A DNA stretch of 33,188 nucleotides from Caballeronia sp. (lineage in GTDB: Bacteria; Pseudomonadota; Gammaproteobacteria; Burkholderiales; Burkholderiaceae), in assembly GCF_028292365.1 (NCBI RefSeq), contig NZ_JAQGMM010000567.1, forward strand, positions 1-33,188. Direction: 5' to 3'. Made by a program: the position numbers and the translations under genes. Position 1 is the first letter of the stretch. Every line of letters begins with the position of its first letter. Of the stretch, positions 8,601-16,164 are shown piece by piece. Under the pieces are notes generated by a model that saw only the letters and a program-made list of their open reading frames with translations, was not told the origin of the DNA and did no database searches.

Positions 8601-8978
8601 CTTGCGCTGACAAACAGCACGGTCACACTGGACGAACTGACGTTGACCGCGCCCGCCAGCGTGCAACTGGGTGGCAGTCCGCTGGTGTTCATCAATGCTT
8701 GCGAATCGGCCGAGATGTCGCCCATGTTCTACGATGGATTCGCACCGTACTTCATGAGCAAGGGAGCGCGTGGTGTCATTGGTACCGAATGCAAGACGCC
8801 GGCCTACTTCGCCATGGTGTGGGCGCAGCGATTCTTTGACGTGTTTCTCAAGGGCGAACCCCTTGGCACCGCGTTCCTGGATCTCCGCCGCGAGTTTCTG
8901 CTGAAACAGGGCAATCCGCTCGGCCTGCTCTACGCGGTGCATTGCAACGCGGATACCACGGTGGATCCCGCAATATAA
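5646..8978 (+). CDS. alpha/beta-hydrolase fused to CHAT protease
   Basis: 1110 residues. The ATG at 5646 is preferred over 5616 because GGGGAG lies 6 nt upstream. The N-terminal half (about 1-470) is a serine alpha/beta-hydrolase: oxyanion-type MVHGWMG around H56, nucleophile elbow GHSFG with S287, and a plausible catalytic histidine H440 in AHSDI. A Gln-rich insert (about 205-215) and a Pro/Ala-rich linker (about 480-510) follow typical interdomain positions. A beta-rich middle domain (about 580-705) precedes the CHAT region. The CHAT part has LPVPWGLLY, then H969 in YFYGHAG and C1019 in INACES, the expected His-Cys dyad, with the typical GARGVIGT strand after it. The hydrolase may be a lipase or esterase whose activity is gated by proteolysis, or the CHAT half may act on it or on neighbours (inference). 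No signal peptide. It ends 17 nt from the convergent gene. Confidence 0.82.
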   Translation: MPIRQITGTQLDYFLIMFDENGAERPEDDKTMLSDAVRKRLKEGNAPVTDIFVMVHGWMGDATSAAEQFDRWTAAMLSVKADIEKMNARKQGFAPLVIGLHWPSLPWGVESASAAGATVLSTGSNNSDTSADIAAVASQVANTDKAKKAIAEIFAFANQARSAELTPDIVDAYAVLFHESQLRVGSLRGRPGSDQEAFDAPSIVEQAQQQAQQQANPSNADGAGQRVLGGGGIAGTIKDAILAPLRQLSFWKMKDRARVFGESGAHALLGNLQVAAPDAAFHLMGHSFGCIVASAMVAGPDGANASPLPRPVDSLFLVQGALSLWSYATDIPYAPGKLGYFQRILSDGGVRGPLVTTRSSHDSAVGRFYPLGARLKGQTLLGETYPEYGGIGTFGIRGSAGAQDLVMQTSGFIYTFENGGIYNLDASDVIKNGDGPAGAHSDIAHPEVAHAFWGAILTMKGMAASPAVAPAVLRTAGANPPDGAPQPVATGPAAAPPPAPKRKPGLLDIGAPRREAETAVKVTNMGPDTSHRGVQILGIETAVDAMATHGGALDLSLAAGAADVDSLSAGSPAAAAGSPAPQRWINADFEGLKPTDPLVKGEWYTLAFDIDTVRKVAAQATAFAEEGVFASGVDEVVLTVQIDTQDFDISGRTSQMRLPRVGKAHTKARFDVSPLKDGPCTIKATILKDGNFIQQMDLSFDIGQPRPAQPDEIPSRGRAFGSAGLLESRDLGLLIKPSDGGYDCTVWGAVAASAHLPITPAYLDDAIKVARSQLMQVVMQRDAAGNYVFQSDVEIPKEATALALKTMSFAGALLLQKLFYAPGAGLDSKAIGDVLRRLAGERTSRLNLQIIAESLPVPWGLLYVGDVSDPTKLDWDNFLGMRHVIEQIPLQNPMRVTDRRIRTDPVLAVSVNLNDDIDIQMECDFVKQQRDYWRSTERIKVIGRKTSEELVAALNDVNNTDQILYFYGHAGSNGLTDPGGPGGSSLALTNSTVTLDELTLTAPASVQLGGSPLVFINACESAEMSPMFYDGFAPYFMSKGARGVIGTECKTPAYFAMVWAQRFFDVFLKGEPLGTAFLDLRREFLLKQGNPLGLLYAVHCNADTTVDPAI

Positions 8979-8995
8979 TATGGCGGGCGTGTTCA

Positions 8996-9772
8996 TCACA
9001 GGTCGAGCTGGCTGACATAGTCGGTGCTGTACTTGAGCACCTTCTTCCTTAGATCATCGGCGATGGTGTCGAGCACATCGCCGTTGATCGTGGCCGTCGA
9101 ACTGGTGCAGACGAACTCCACGGCGCTTACATGAGCCTTGAAGAACAGCACCTGATCCAACGTGGTCGTCGCCTCCAGCGAGAACGCCATGAGCGACACG
9201 CCGGATTGTCCGTCCGGCGTTTGTTCCACAAGCGCCATCTGGAAATTCGATGCATTCGCCCGGTTCGTCTCACGACTGAAAATCTTGATCCAGGGGGTGC
9301 TCGCATCAACGCTCGCCATCGCGTTCAAGGTAGTGGCGACAAGCGCAAGCGCCGTTGTTCCGGGTCCGAGAAGTAGCGACGCCACCTGAAGTATCGCCTG
9401 ATGCGCTTCGAATTCGGTGCTGCCCTGGACAGTCTGCGTGTCCGTCTTTGTTTCGATGGTCCATCCAAGATTCGCGAGCACCGCGCAGTACGCGCGGTAC
9501 CACTCGGTGACGTTCTTTGGATCGACTTGCTTTTGCTTGAGAACGAGTTGCGCAAGCAGGAGCGCGTTCATGATGGCAGCGCGCCGATCGGCCGAAACGC
9601 CTCGTGCAAGCGTGAGCACACCCGAACCGACAACGACGGCCTGATTCTGGTTTTGATCGAACGAAGGCGTGGTGTCATCAAGCAAGCCGGCTCCTGAAGT
9701 GGGCCGCTTTATATCGGACAGATCGGTACTGAGCAAGAAAGACCGTGCGTCTTCAACGGAAACCTGTGTCAT
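8996..9772 (-). CDS. unrecognised protein beside the CHAT locus
   Basis: 258 residues on the minus strand. The ATG at 9772 is chosen because GGGAG lies about 8 nt upstream; a longer version to 9838 has no better ribosome-binding site. I do not recognise a family. It has a polar N-terminus, a helix-prone alanine/leucine stretch (MNALLLAQLVLKQK), and a longer hydrophobic segment (about residues 145-170, containing LLLGPGTTALALVATTLNAM) with small and hydrophobic residues. The C-terminal part looks beta/alpha. The hydrophobic segment could be a membrane-active or buried hairpin. It converges on the hydrolase-CHAT gene with a 17-nt gap, so it is probably under its own promoter in the 9773-10566 gap. 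It could be a substrate, inhibitor or effector of the CHAT proteases; this is inferred from position only. Confidence 0.7.
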   Translation of the reverse strand: MTQVSVEDARSFLLSTDLSDIKRPTSGAGLLDDTTPSFDQNQNQAVVVGSGVLTLARGVSADRRAAIMNALLLAQLVLKQKQVDPKNVTEWYRAYCAVLANLGWTIETKTDTQTVQGSTEFEAHQAILQVASLLLGPGTTALALVATTLNAMASVDASTPWIKIFSRETNRANASNFQMALVEQTPDGQSGVSLMAFSLEATTTLDQVLFFKAHVSAVEFVCTSSTATINGDVLDTIADDLRKKVLKYSTDYVSQLDL

Positions 9773-10566
9773 GGCAATCTCCCAGCGTGCCAACAAGATC
9801 ATGCAGTCGGCGGGTTGTGTGTTGGTTGAGCGTTGCATTTCAGATTAGTCGAAAAATCACGCGAAAAAAAGATTTGCAGGGCTACCACCCCGATCTGACC
9901 GAAGGGAGGACTTGAACGAAAAGGAAGTGGTTGCCCTCATCGGGTGCCGTTGTCGCAGAAGACTGCACTGATACTTAGGACTATATATAGTCATTCGAAC
10001 GGAAATTCTCCTTATCACTTGGTGCTGATCTTGCGTGGTCCTTAGATGTCTAAATGGGTATCTGTTCAGGTTTGTCGTAAATAATCGTTTTACTACATAC
10101 CCTCTTCGCGACTATGCAGTGCCGCACATCGAATGAGTTCGGGTCGTTGTGTGAGAAAGCGCGTTTTTGCCGCTTGCACTCAACGGGTTGAACCAGGCAA
10201 TCGCGAGCGAAGTCTTGCCACCAGGTCGAACTCGCGCGGACGATCGATCAACCCATCCAGCAGGGCAGCTTCCCGGAAGGCATTGGTTCCGCGGTCAGAC
10301 CCATGAACCGCTCCCCGTATTCGGGTTGTCCCTGAATCGCTTCCTTGTCCACGCAATCCCACGCAATCCCATGCATCGCGCTCCCCTGTACGGGGGATGT
10401 TGCGCAGCGCTCCGCGCGCACACCATGACTTCCATAGAGGACATCCAAGTGCAAGGGATTCTCCTGCAGCCCGCCGATCGACAGTTGCGCGATGGTTAGT
10501 CGAGCACGCCGGAAATCGGTGAGTCATCCAGAAAAGGATCCGCCCAACAACTTCCAAGGAGGAGAC
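9773..10566. other. 794-bp gap without a convincing gene
   Basis: This divergent intergenic region between the minus-strand unknown gene and the acyl-CoA dehydrogenase must hold both promoters. Visible features are a 14-bp palindrome at 9979-9992 and a perfect tandem copy of ACGCAATCCC at 10351-10370. The part from about 10180 to 10500 is open in more than one minus-strand frame (10180-10599; 10248-10454), but the encoded sequences match no family I recognise. It may be decayed coding sequence. Confidence 0.5.
9979..9992. promoter_or_regulatory. 14-bp perfect palindrome with TATATA core
   Basis: GACTATATATAGTC is its own reverse complement. It lies about 207 bp upstream of the minus-strand gene start (9772) in an AT-rich pocket, and could be an operator or part of a promoter -10 region on either strand. 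No regulator can be assigned. Confidence 0.35.
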
Positions 10567-11823
10567 ATGCCAGCGACATCGAATCACGCTACAACGCACA
10601 AGCTAGGCCCGTTAGGCGCCGAGCCCGAGTTGTCCGAGATGGGCCAGATGGTCCAGCAGACTGTCCATCGTTTTGCGGAGGAGGTCATGCGTCCCATCGG
10701 CGTCAAACTTGATCGCATGACGCCGGAGGAGGTCATTGCGCCGGGCTCGCCATACTGGGACGCTCGCAAGAAATATGTCGAGATGGGGTTCGGCGTCGAC
10801 GGGCTTCTTGAGCTCGAGCCGGCCGAACGGGCCACAACCATGTGCATCCTGTTCGAGGAGCTCGGCTGGGGTGACTCCGGACTCGCCATTTCGTACGGTG
10901 CCGGGTTGCTTCCGGCACTGATGAGCGCGGTGTTGGGCAACCCGTTTTGCCGGGCGCTTGCGCCAGATTCGAAGCTTGGCTGCTGGGCCATCACGGAGCC
11001 CGATCACGGCTCCGATTCGCTGGACGCGAACGGCATGATCCTGCACCCGCAGGGAGCCTACGGCCGGCCCAACTGCGTTGTCACGCTGCGCGGTGACGAC
11101 GTGATCGTCAATGGGCAGAAGTCGGCATGGGTGTCGAACGGCATCGTGGCGGATGTCTGCATCCTCTACTGCGCGGCGGACAGTGGCGCCGGTGTTGAGA
11201 CGAAGCGCGGAGCCGTGATCATCGTGCCGATGGACGCCGAAGGCGTATCGCGTGGCAAGCCTCTCGACAAGGTCGGACAACGCGCCCTCAACCAGGGGGA
11301 AATCTTCTTTGAAAACGTCAAGCTTTCCAGGGATCACATCCTCGCCGGCCCGGATCAATACCTTGACGCTGTCTATGCAATTCACACGTTTGCCAACGCG
11401 ATCATGGGCGCCGTGTTTACCGGCGCGGCGCGCGCTGCCTTCGAACTTGCTCTGGCCTACGCGCATGAACGGAAGCAGGGTGGGTTGGCGATCATCCGCC
11501 ATCAGTCGGTGGCGTCGCGGCTCTTCCATATGTTCAGGAAGGTCGAAGCGGCTCGTGCCCTGGCGCGCCGTGTTGTGCACTACAACTTCACGTCGCCGCA
11601 TCCGTCGCTGCATGCAGCGATGTCGTCAAAGATCACCGCGACGCAAACCGCATTCGAAGTGGCCAACGATGCACTGCAAATCTTTTGCGGCAACGGACTC
11701 ACGCGCGAGTATCCGATCGAAAAGATCTGGCGTGACGCGCGGGCGTCCCTGATCGAGGACGGCTGCAACGAAGTCCTCGCGATCAAGGGCGGCTACTACC
11801 TGATCGACCCCGATCTGCTTTGA
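10567..11823 (+). CDS. acyl-CoA dehydrogenase family protein
   Basis: FAD-dependent dehydrogenase of 418 residues, expected to introduce an alpha,beta double bond into an acyl-CoA. The ATG at 10567 follows a strong AAGGAGGAG site. Motifs: CWAITEPDHGSDSLD in the middle domain, the FAD/substrate loop typical of the family; a C-terminal FCGNGLTREYPIEKIWRD helix region; and IEDGCNEVLAIKGG near the end, where the catalytic glutamate of many family members sits (YEGT-like position). It is the first gene of a run with a saccharopine-dehydrogenase-like reductase (54 bp later), a thiolase and an acyl-CoA ligase, so the natural substrate is probably the CoA thioester made by that ligase. Substrate not identifiable from sequence. 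No signal peptide; cytoplasmic. Confidence 0.88.
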   Translation: MPATSNHATTHKLGPLGAEPELSEMGQMVQQTVHRFAEEVMRPIGVKLDRMTPEEVIAPGSPYWDARKKYVEMGFGVDGLLELEPAERATTMCILFEELGWGDSGLAISYGAGLLPALMSAVLGNPFCRALAPDSKLGCWAITEPDHGSDSLDANGMILHPQGAYGRPNCVVTLRGDDVIVNGQKSAWVSNGIVADVCILYCAADSGAGVETKRGAVIIVPMDAEGVSRGKPLDKVGQRALNQGEIFFENVKLSRDHILAGPDQYLDAVYAIHTFANAIMGAVFTGAARAAFELALAYAHERKQGGLAIIRHQSVASRLFHMFRKVEAARALARRVVHYNFTSPHPSLHAAMSSKITATQTAFEVANDALQIFCGNGLTREYPIEKIWRDARASLIEDGCNEVLAIKGGYYLIDPDLL

Positions 11824-11877
11824 ATCGCGCGCCCGGTGGCCCAGGCAATTCGACAAGCAACTTCAAGGAGACGACGA

Positions 11878-12993
11878 ATGGCAACGACATACGAAGTGGT
11901 GCTCTATGGAGCGAGTGGTTACACAGGCAAGCTCACGGCGTGGAAGCTTGCCGAACGCGGGATTCCGTTCATCGCTGCGGGACGCAACAAAGAGCGGCTG
12001 CAAGAGGAAATGTCCAGGGTGCCGGAGCTTGCCGGACATGACTACCAGTGCGTCGCGGTTGAACACGAAACGAACGCGCTCACAGAACTTTTCAAAGGCA
12101 AGAAGGCGGTCATCAACATCGTCGGGCCCTTCATGCAGCTTGGCCGTCCCGTGGTCGAGGCCAGCCTCGCCGCGGGTTGCCACTATTTCGACACCACGGG
12201 CGAAACCGACTGGATGTCCTCGTTGAAGCACACGTACGGAGAAGCGTTTGCCAGGAAAGATCTGGCACTGTGCCCCGCCAACTCGTACATGTGGACCGAA
12301 GGCAATCTGGCGGCCGAGATCGCGCTGGAAACCCCGGGCATCGACACGCTCGACGTGATCTACCTCGGAGATTCGGAAGTCAGCGTCGCGTCGACGATGT
12401 CGTTTCTGCGGATGTGCACGAAGCCGCAGTTCTTCCTCCGCAACAAAGAGTTGGTGCAATGGCCCTGGGCGACGCCGTATCAGGTCCATGTGCCGGGTGA
12501 ACACGTGCTGCTGAACGCGTTGCCTTGGGGCGGCGGTGGTGAACCGATCTGGTACGAGAGCGATCCGCGTGTGCGTAGTTGCCAGACGCTGGTGTCGTTC
12601 AGAAACCAGGAGCGTTTCAACGCGGTCGTCGGCTTGCTGAGGAAATTCGAAGAGGAGTGCCGGCACCTTGATCCAGCCAGGCAGGAAGAGATCACCAACG
12701 AATGGGGCAAGGCCGTGCCGCAGAACGAGCCTGCCCGCGAGAACGCCGATGTCAACCGTTGCACGCTGTCATGTCAGGGGCGCGGCAACACGAATTCTGT
12801 CAGTGTGATTCTGCGCGGCAATTCACCCTATGCGCAAACTGGCGTGCTCGGGGCGGAAGCCGTACGTCGCATTCTGCGAGGGCAGTTGCATGCGGTCGGC
12901 TTTGTTTCGCCGGCGCAGGCGTTTGGCGCGCGCAATCTCCTTGCAGCTCAGGCCGAAGAAGGCTACCTGAACTACGAAGTGAAGAGCGTTTAA
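11878..12993 (+). CDS. saccharopine-dehydrogenase-like NAD(P)-dependent reductase
   Basis: 371 residues. The ATG at 11878 follows AAGGAGACGACGA. The N-terminus VVLYGASGYTGKLTAWKL is a Rossmann GxxGxxG nucleotide-binding motif of the saccharopine dehydrogenase / trans-acting enoyl reductase type, followed by AAGRN and NIVGPFMQLG and then HYFDTTGE, all typical of that superfamily. The C-terminal half is not the lysine-pathway type, so a true saccharopine dehydrogenase is unlikely. Members of this group include trans-acting enoyl reductases of lipid assembly and many proteins of unknown role. In this operon it may reduce or oxidise an acyl-CoA-pathway intermediate (inference). Confidence 0.8.
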   Translation: MATTYEVVLYGASGYTGKLTAWKLAERGIPFIAAGRNKERLQEEMSRVPELAGHDYQCVAVEHETNALTELFKGKKAVINIVGPFMQLGRPVVEASLAAGCHYFDTTGETDWMSSLKHTYGEAFARKDLALCPANSYMWTEGNLAAEIALETPGIDTLDVIYLGDSEVSVASTMSFLRMCTKPQFFLRNKELVQWPWATPYQVHVPGEHVLLNALPWGGGGEPIWYESDPRVRSCQTLVSFRNQERFNAVVGLLRKFEEECRHLDPARQEEITNEWGKAVPQNEPARENADVNRCTLSCQGRGNTNSVSVILRGNSPYAQTGVLGAEAVRRILRGQLHAVGFVSPAQAFGARNLLAAQAEEGYLNYEVKSV

Positions 12994-13058
12994 AAAGGTG
13001 TGGATCGGACAGCGCCGCGTGCATCGTCGCGCAGCCAATGAGCGAGGGAGAAGTGACC

Positions 13059-14300
13059 ATGAGCAAGGAAGTGTACGTCGCGGGCATCGGGATGACGCCC
13101 TTTGGCAAACATCTGGACACTAGCGTGAAGCAGATGACGTGCAAAGCAGTGGAGGGCGCCCTCGCCGATGCCGGTTGCGACAAGGCGCAACTGCAGGGCG
13201 CGTTCTTCGGCAACTCGACGCAGGGACATATGGACGGCCAGCATATGATTCGCGGCGAGCTTGCGTTGCGGGCGATGGGCGTGCACGGGTTGCCCGTGAT
13301 CAACGTCGAGAACGCATGCGCGAGCGCCAGTACGGCGTTCCATCTGGCGGTGAACTACGTGAAGGCGGGCGCTGCGGACATCGTGCTCGCGGTGGGCGCT
13401 GAAAAGATGTTTTCGACGGACAAGGCGCGTACGTTCAGCGCGTTCGACGGTGCGTGGGACGTGCACGATACCGAGAACGGCAAGCGCACGTTGCTCGAGA
13501 TGGGCAAGGGTATCGAACCGCCCGAAGGAAGCGTGTCGAAGAAGCCTTATAGCGTGTTCATGGATATCTACGCGTCGATGGGACGCATGCACATGCGCGA
13601 GTTCGGCACCACTCAAAGGCAGATTGCCGCAGTGTCTTCCAAGAATCACGGGCACTCGGTGCACAACCCGCTTGCCCAGTATCGGCAGGCCTACTCCGTG
13701 GAAGAAGTACTCAGCGCGCCTCCAATCACTTATCCGCTGACACTACCGATGTGCTCGCCGATCAGCGACGGCGCGGCTGCAGCGATCGTGTGCAGCGAGG
13801 CTGGCCTCGAACTGCTCAAAGGTCGCCGTTCACGTGCAATTCGCGTGTTGGCTTCCGTGCTTCAGACAGGCAGCGACCGGCCTGCCGCAGCGCTCGACCA
13901 GCACTTGGTACGGCTTGGCTCCATCAAGGCCTATGAACAGGCTGGCGTGGCGCCGCAGGATGTTTCGGTCGCTGAGGTACACGATGCGACCGCGATCGGC
14001 GAAATCATCCAGTCTGAAGTACTTGGACTGTGCGAACCGGGCTTGGGGGGCGTGGCCGCCGAGCGGGGCGACACCTCGATCGGCGGGCGGATTCCGATCA
14101 ATCCCTCCGGCGGCCTGGAATCGAAAGGACATCCAATCGGGGCGACTGGGCTGGGACAGCTCTACGAACTCGTTACCCAGCTACGCGGTGAAGCAGGACC
14201 TCGACAGGTCCAGGGCGCACGTATTGCGCTTGCCGAGAACGGCGGCGGTCTGTGCGGCGTGGAAGAAGCCGTGGCCAGCATCACGATTCTGGGACGTTAG
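13059..14300 (+). CDS. thiolase family protein (SCP2/lipid-transfer type)
   Basis: 413 residues. The ATG at 13059 follows GAGGGAG with 8-nt spacing; an in-frame ATG at 13038 would add seven residues. It has the thiolase fold with active-site C87 in NVENACASAS, H308 in EVHDATAIGE (the SCP-x type of the second active-site box), and H358 in SKGHPIGATG. The C-terminal cysteine-containing box reads NGGGLCG. This pattern fits the non-decarboxylating degradative or SCP2-like branch, which cleaves 3-oxoacyl-CoA with CoA, often on branched or sterol side chains. It lies between the reductase (65 bp upstream) and the acyl-CoA ligase (40 bp downstream), consistent with a beta-oxidation-like cycle. No zinc-ribbon partner protein (DUF35) is seen next to it, although such thiolases often have one. 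Confidence 0.88.
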   Translation: MSKEVYVAGIGMTPFGKHLDTSVKQMTCKAVEGALADAGCDKAQLQGAFFGNSTQGHMDGQHMIRGELALRAMGVHGLPVINVENACASASTAFHLAVNYVKAGAADIVLAVGAEKMFSTDKARTFSAFDGAWDVHDTENGKRTLLEMGKGIEPPEGSVSKKPYSVFMDIYASMGRMHMREFGTTQRQIAAVSSKNHGHSVHNPLAQYRQAYSVEEVLSAPPITYPLTLPMCSPISDGAAAAIVCSEAGLELLKGRRSRAIRVLASVLQTGSDRPAAALDQHLVRLGSIKAYEQAGVAPQDVSVAEVHDATAIGEIIQSEVLGLCEPGLGGVAAERGDTSIGGRIPINPSGGLESKGHPIGATGLGQLYELVTQLRGEAGPRQVQGARIALAENGGGLCGVEEAVASITILGR

Positions 14301-14340
14301 CGTTAAGACCATATTGCACACAATCAGGAGACACCGTGCC

Positions 14341-15942
14341 ATGAGCACCAGACCAGACACCATCCTGGCGGCGCTGATCGCCAATCGCGTTGAGACCATG
14401 CCGGATCGGGACGTACTCACGGTCGAAGGGGCCGGTGTGAGGCCCGACGAGGTGCGCACTTACCGGCAACTCTGGGAAAACGGCCAGCGCCTCGCTCAAG
14501 TCCTGATCGCTCGGGGCCTGCGTCCCGGAGAGCACTTCGCGTTGCTGATGGCTAATCATGCCGCGTTCATCGAAGCCATGGTGGCAGCATCGATCTCTGG
14601 CACCGTATTCGTGCCGATCGATCCGCGCACCAAGGGCGACAAACTCGCCTACATGCTTGATCACGCTCAGTGCAAAGGGGTCATCGCTGCCGACTATACG
14701 CTCGGCCATCTCTGCGCCGTGCGGGGTTCGCTCAAGCATCTGTCCTGGGTGATCGGGCTTGAAACGGACGAGGGCGCGAGGCCGCTCTCCGACTTTTCCG
14801 ACGTGCTGTCTTACCGCGCGTCATGGCCCGAGCAAGTCCCCGAGTTGCCCATTCTGACTCGCGACCCCGAGAGTCCGATGCAACTGATCTTCACGTCCGG
14901 CACGACCGGCGATCCGAAGGGTATCGTCATGACGCATCTGCGCTATTGCGCAGCGTCGGCAGCGGTCCCGGCAATATTTGGCTACGCAGTCGACGATCGC
15001 CACTATTCAGGGCTGTCGCTGACCCACGCCAACGCCCAGGTCATTACGCTTGGTGCATCGCTCGCAACCGGAATGCGGGCCGTGCTGTCACGCCGCTTCA
15101 CGAAGTCCCGGCTATGGGGTATCACGCGCAAGTATCAGTGCACCACCTTCACGTTGCTCGGCGGAATGACGACCGCGATCTACAGCGAACCGGCCAGGCA
15201 GGACGACCCTGACAACCCGGTGCGCTTCGTGATATCGGCGGGGATGCCGGCGGCGATCTGGACCGACTTCGAGCAACGCTTCAACGTGCGGATCGTCGAG
15301 TTCTACGGCGCGGCGGAGGGCGGGCTCACGGTCAAGCCTGTTGGGGCCGGGCCGGTCGGCAGTATTGGCAAGCCGGTGCCCACGCTCAAGCATCGCATAG
15401 TCGACGACGGCCGCGACTGTGCATCTGGGGCGCCCGGTGAATTGCTCTTCAGGCCAATGGACGGATCGCCGTTCAAGATCGAATATTTTGGCAATCCGGA
15501 AGCGTCTGCGAAGAAAGGCCAGGACGGCTGGTTGCATATGGGTGACGTCGTGTATGAAGACGAGAACGGCTGGCTCTTTTTCGAATACCGGAAGGGAGGG
15601 GGGATTCGACATAACGGTGAATTTATCAATCCCGCTCCGATCGAGAAGGTGATTGCCGAGTCAGGCACAGTCGACGATGTATACGTCTATGGCGTCAAGG
15701 CGTCATCCGGTGCGCCTGGTGAGAAGGATGTGGTCGCAGCCGTGGTGCCGAAACGGGTGTCAGACTTTGATCCGCAGCAGGTGTTCCGCCGCTGCCGTGC
15801 GCAGCTTGAAGCGAGCTCGGTCATCTCCTTCCTGCAGGTTGTGCCCGAGATCCCCAAGACTGCATCGGAGAAGCCGCTTGAGCGCTATCTCGTCGATATG
15901 TTCGAACAGCAGCGCGACAGCGTATTCACCGAGATTCCATGA
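14341..15942 (+). CDS. AMP-forming acyl-CoA synthetase (ANL superfamily)
   Basis: 533 residues. The ATG at 14341 is preceded by CAGGAGACACCGTGCC. It activates a carboxylic acid with ATP and CoA through an acyl-adenylate. Landmarks: P-loop-like LIFTSGTTGDPKG (182-194); EFYGAAEGG (from E320), the adenine-binding box; GWLHMGD with D402 binding the ribose; the hinge region near YRKGGGIRHNGEFI; and the C-terminal catalytic lysine K511 in KTASEKPLERY. Overall it resembles crotonobetaine/carnitine-CoA ligase (CaiC-like) enzymes, but the substrate cannot be set from the sequence. It is the last gene of the plus-strand operon and probably supplies the CoA ester used by the dehydrogenase and thiolase upstream. 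Confidence 0.88.
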   Translation: MSTRPDTILAALIANRVETMPDRDVLTVEGAGVRPDEVRTYRQLWENGQRLAQVLIARGLRPGEHFALLMANHAAFIEAMVAASISGTVFVPIDPRTKGDKLAYMLDHAQCKGVIAADYTLGHLCAVRGSLKHLSWVIGLETDEGARPLSDFSDVLSYRASWPEQVPELPILTRDPESPMQLIFTSGTTGDPKGIVMTHLRYCAASAAVPAIFGYAVDDRHYSGLSLTHANAQVITLGASLATGMRAVLSRRFTKSRLWGITRKYQCTTFTLLGGMTTAIYSEPARQDDPDNPVRFVISAGMPAAIWTDFEQRFNVRIVEFYGAAEGGLTVKPVGAGPVGSIGKPVPTLKHRIVDDGRDCASGAPGELLFRPMDGSPFKIEYFGNPEASAKKGQDGWLHMGDVVYEDENGWLFFEYRKGGGIRHNGEFINPAPIEKVIAESGTVDDVYVYGVKASSGAPGEKDVVAAVVPKRVSDFDPQQVFRRCRAQLEASSVISFLQVVPEIPKTASEKPLERYLVDMFEQQRDSVFTEIP

Positions 15943-15951
15943 CGCATGGTT

Positions 15952-16164
15952 TCATGCCAGCTTGCGGACGAGCTTGAACGTGTCTGTGCTGTCATCAAGC
16001 GGTTGCCACACGACCTCGATCTTCCGAGGCCGTGTGGAACTGCAGATCATTGGTAAAGCTAAAGAGTCTGGTCCATACGACAGATTGCAGCTGCGCGCGC
16101 GTTTTGTGTTCGACCAACACGCGGGCTGCCAGTCTGAAAAATGGTCAGCCACGGTGTCTGTCAC
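15952..16164 (-). CDS. possible small ORF overlapping the SDR stop
   Basis: A 70-residue minus-strand reading frame. It would start at GTG (16164) overlapping the SDR stop as GTGA, the geometry expected for translational coupling, and would end just before the convergent ligase gene. The product is not recognised; its end (KIEVVWQPLDD) looks protein-like but proves nothing. It may be the remnant of a third-party gene or chance. Confidence 0.22.
   Translation of the reverse strand: MTDTVADHFSDWQPACWSNTKRARSCNLSYGPDSLALPMICSSTRPRKIEVVWQPLDDSTDTFKLVRKLA

Noticed and set aside
4806-8978. Reading the lysozyme and hydrolase as type VI secretion effectors
   Set aside because: No VgrG, PAAR, Hcp or adaptor gene lies nearby, and the CHAT fusions point to regulated internal activation instead.
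10612-11613. 333-codon minus-strand open frame opposite the acyl-CoA dehydrogenase
   Set aside because: Shadow of a clear dehydrogenase gene; composition and lack of motifs argue against coding.
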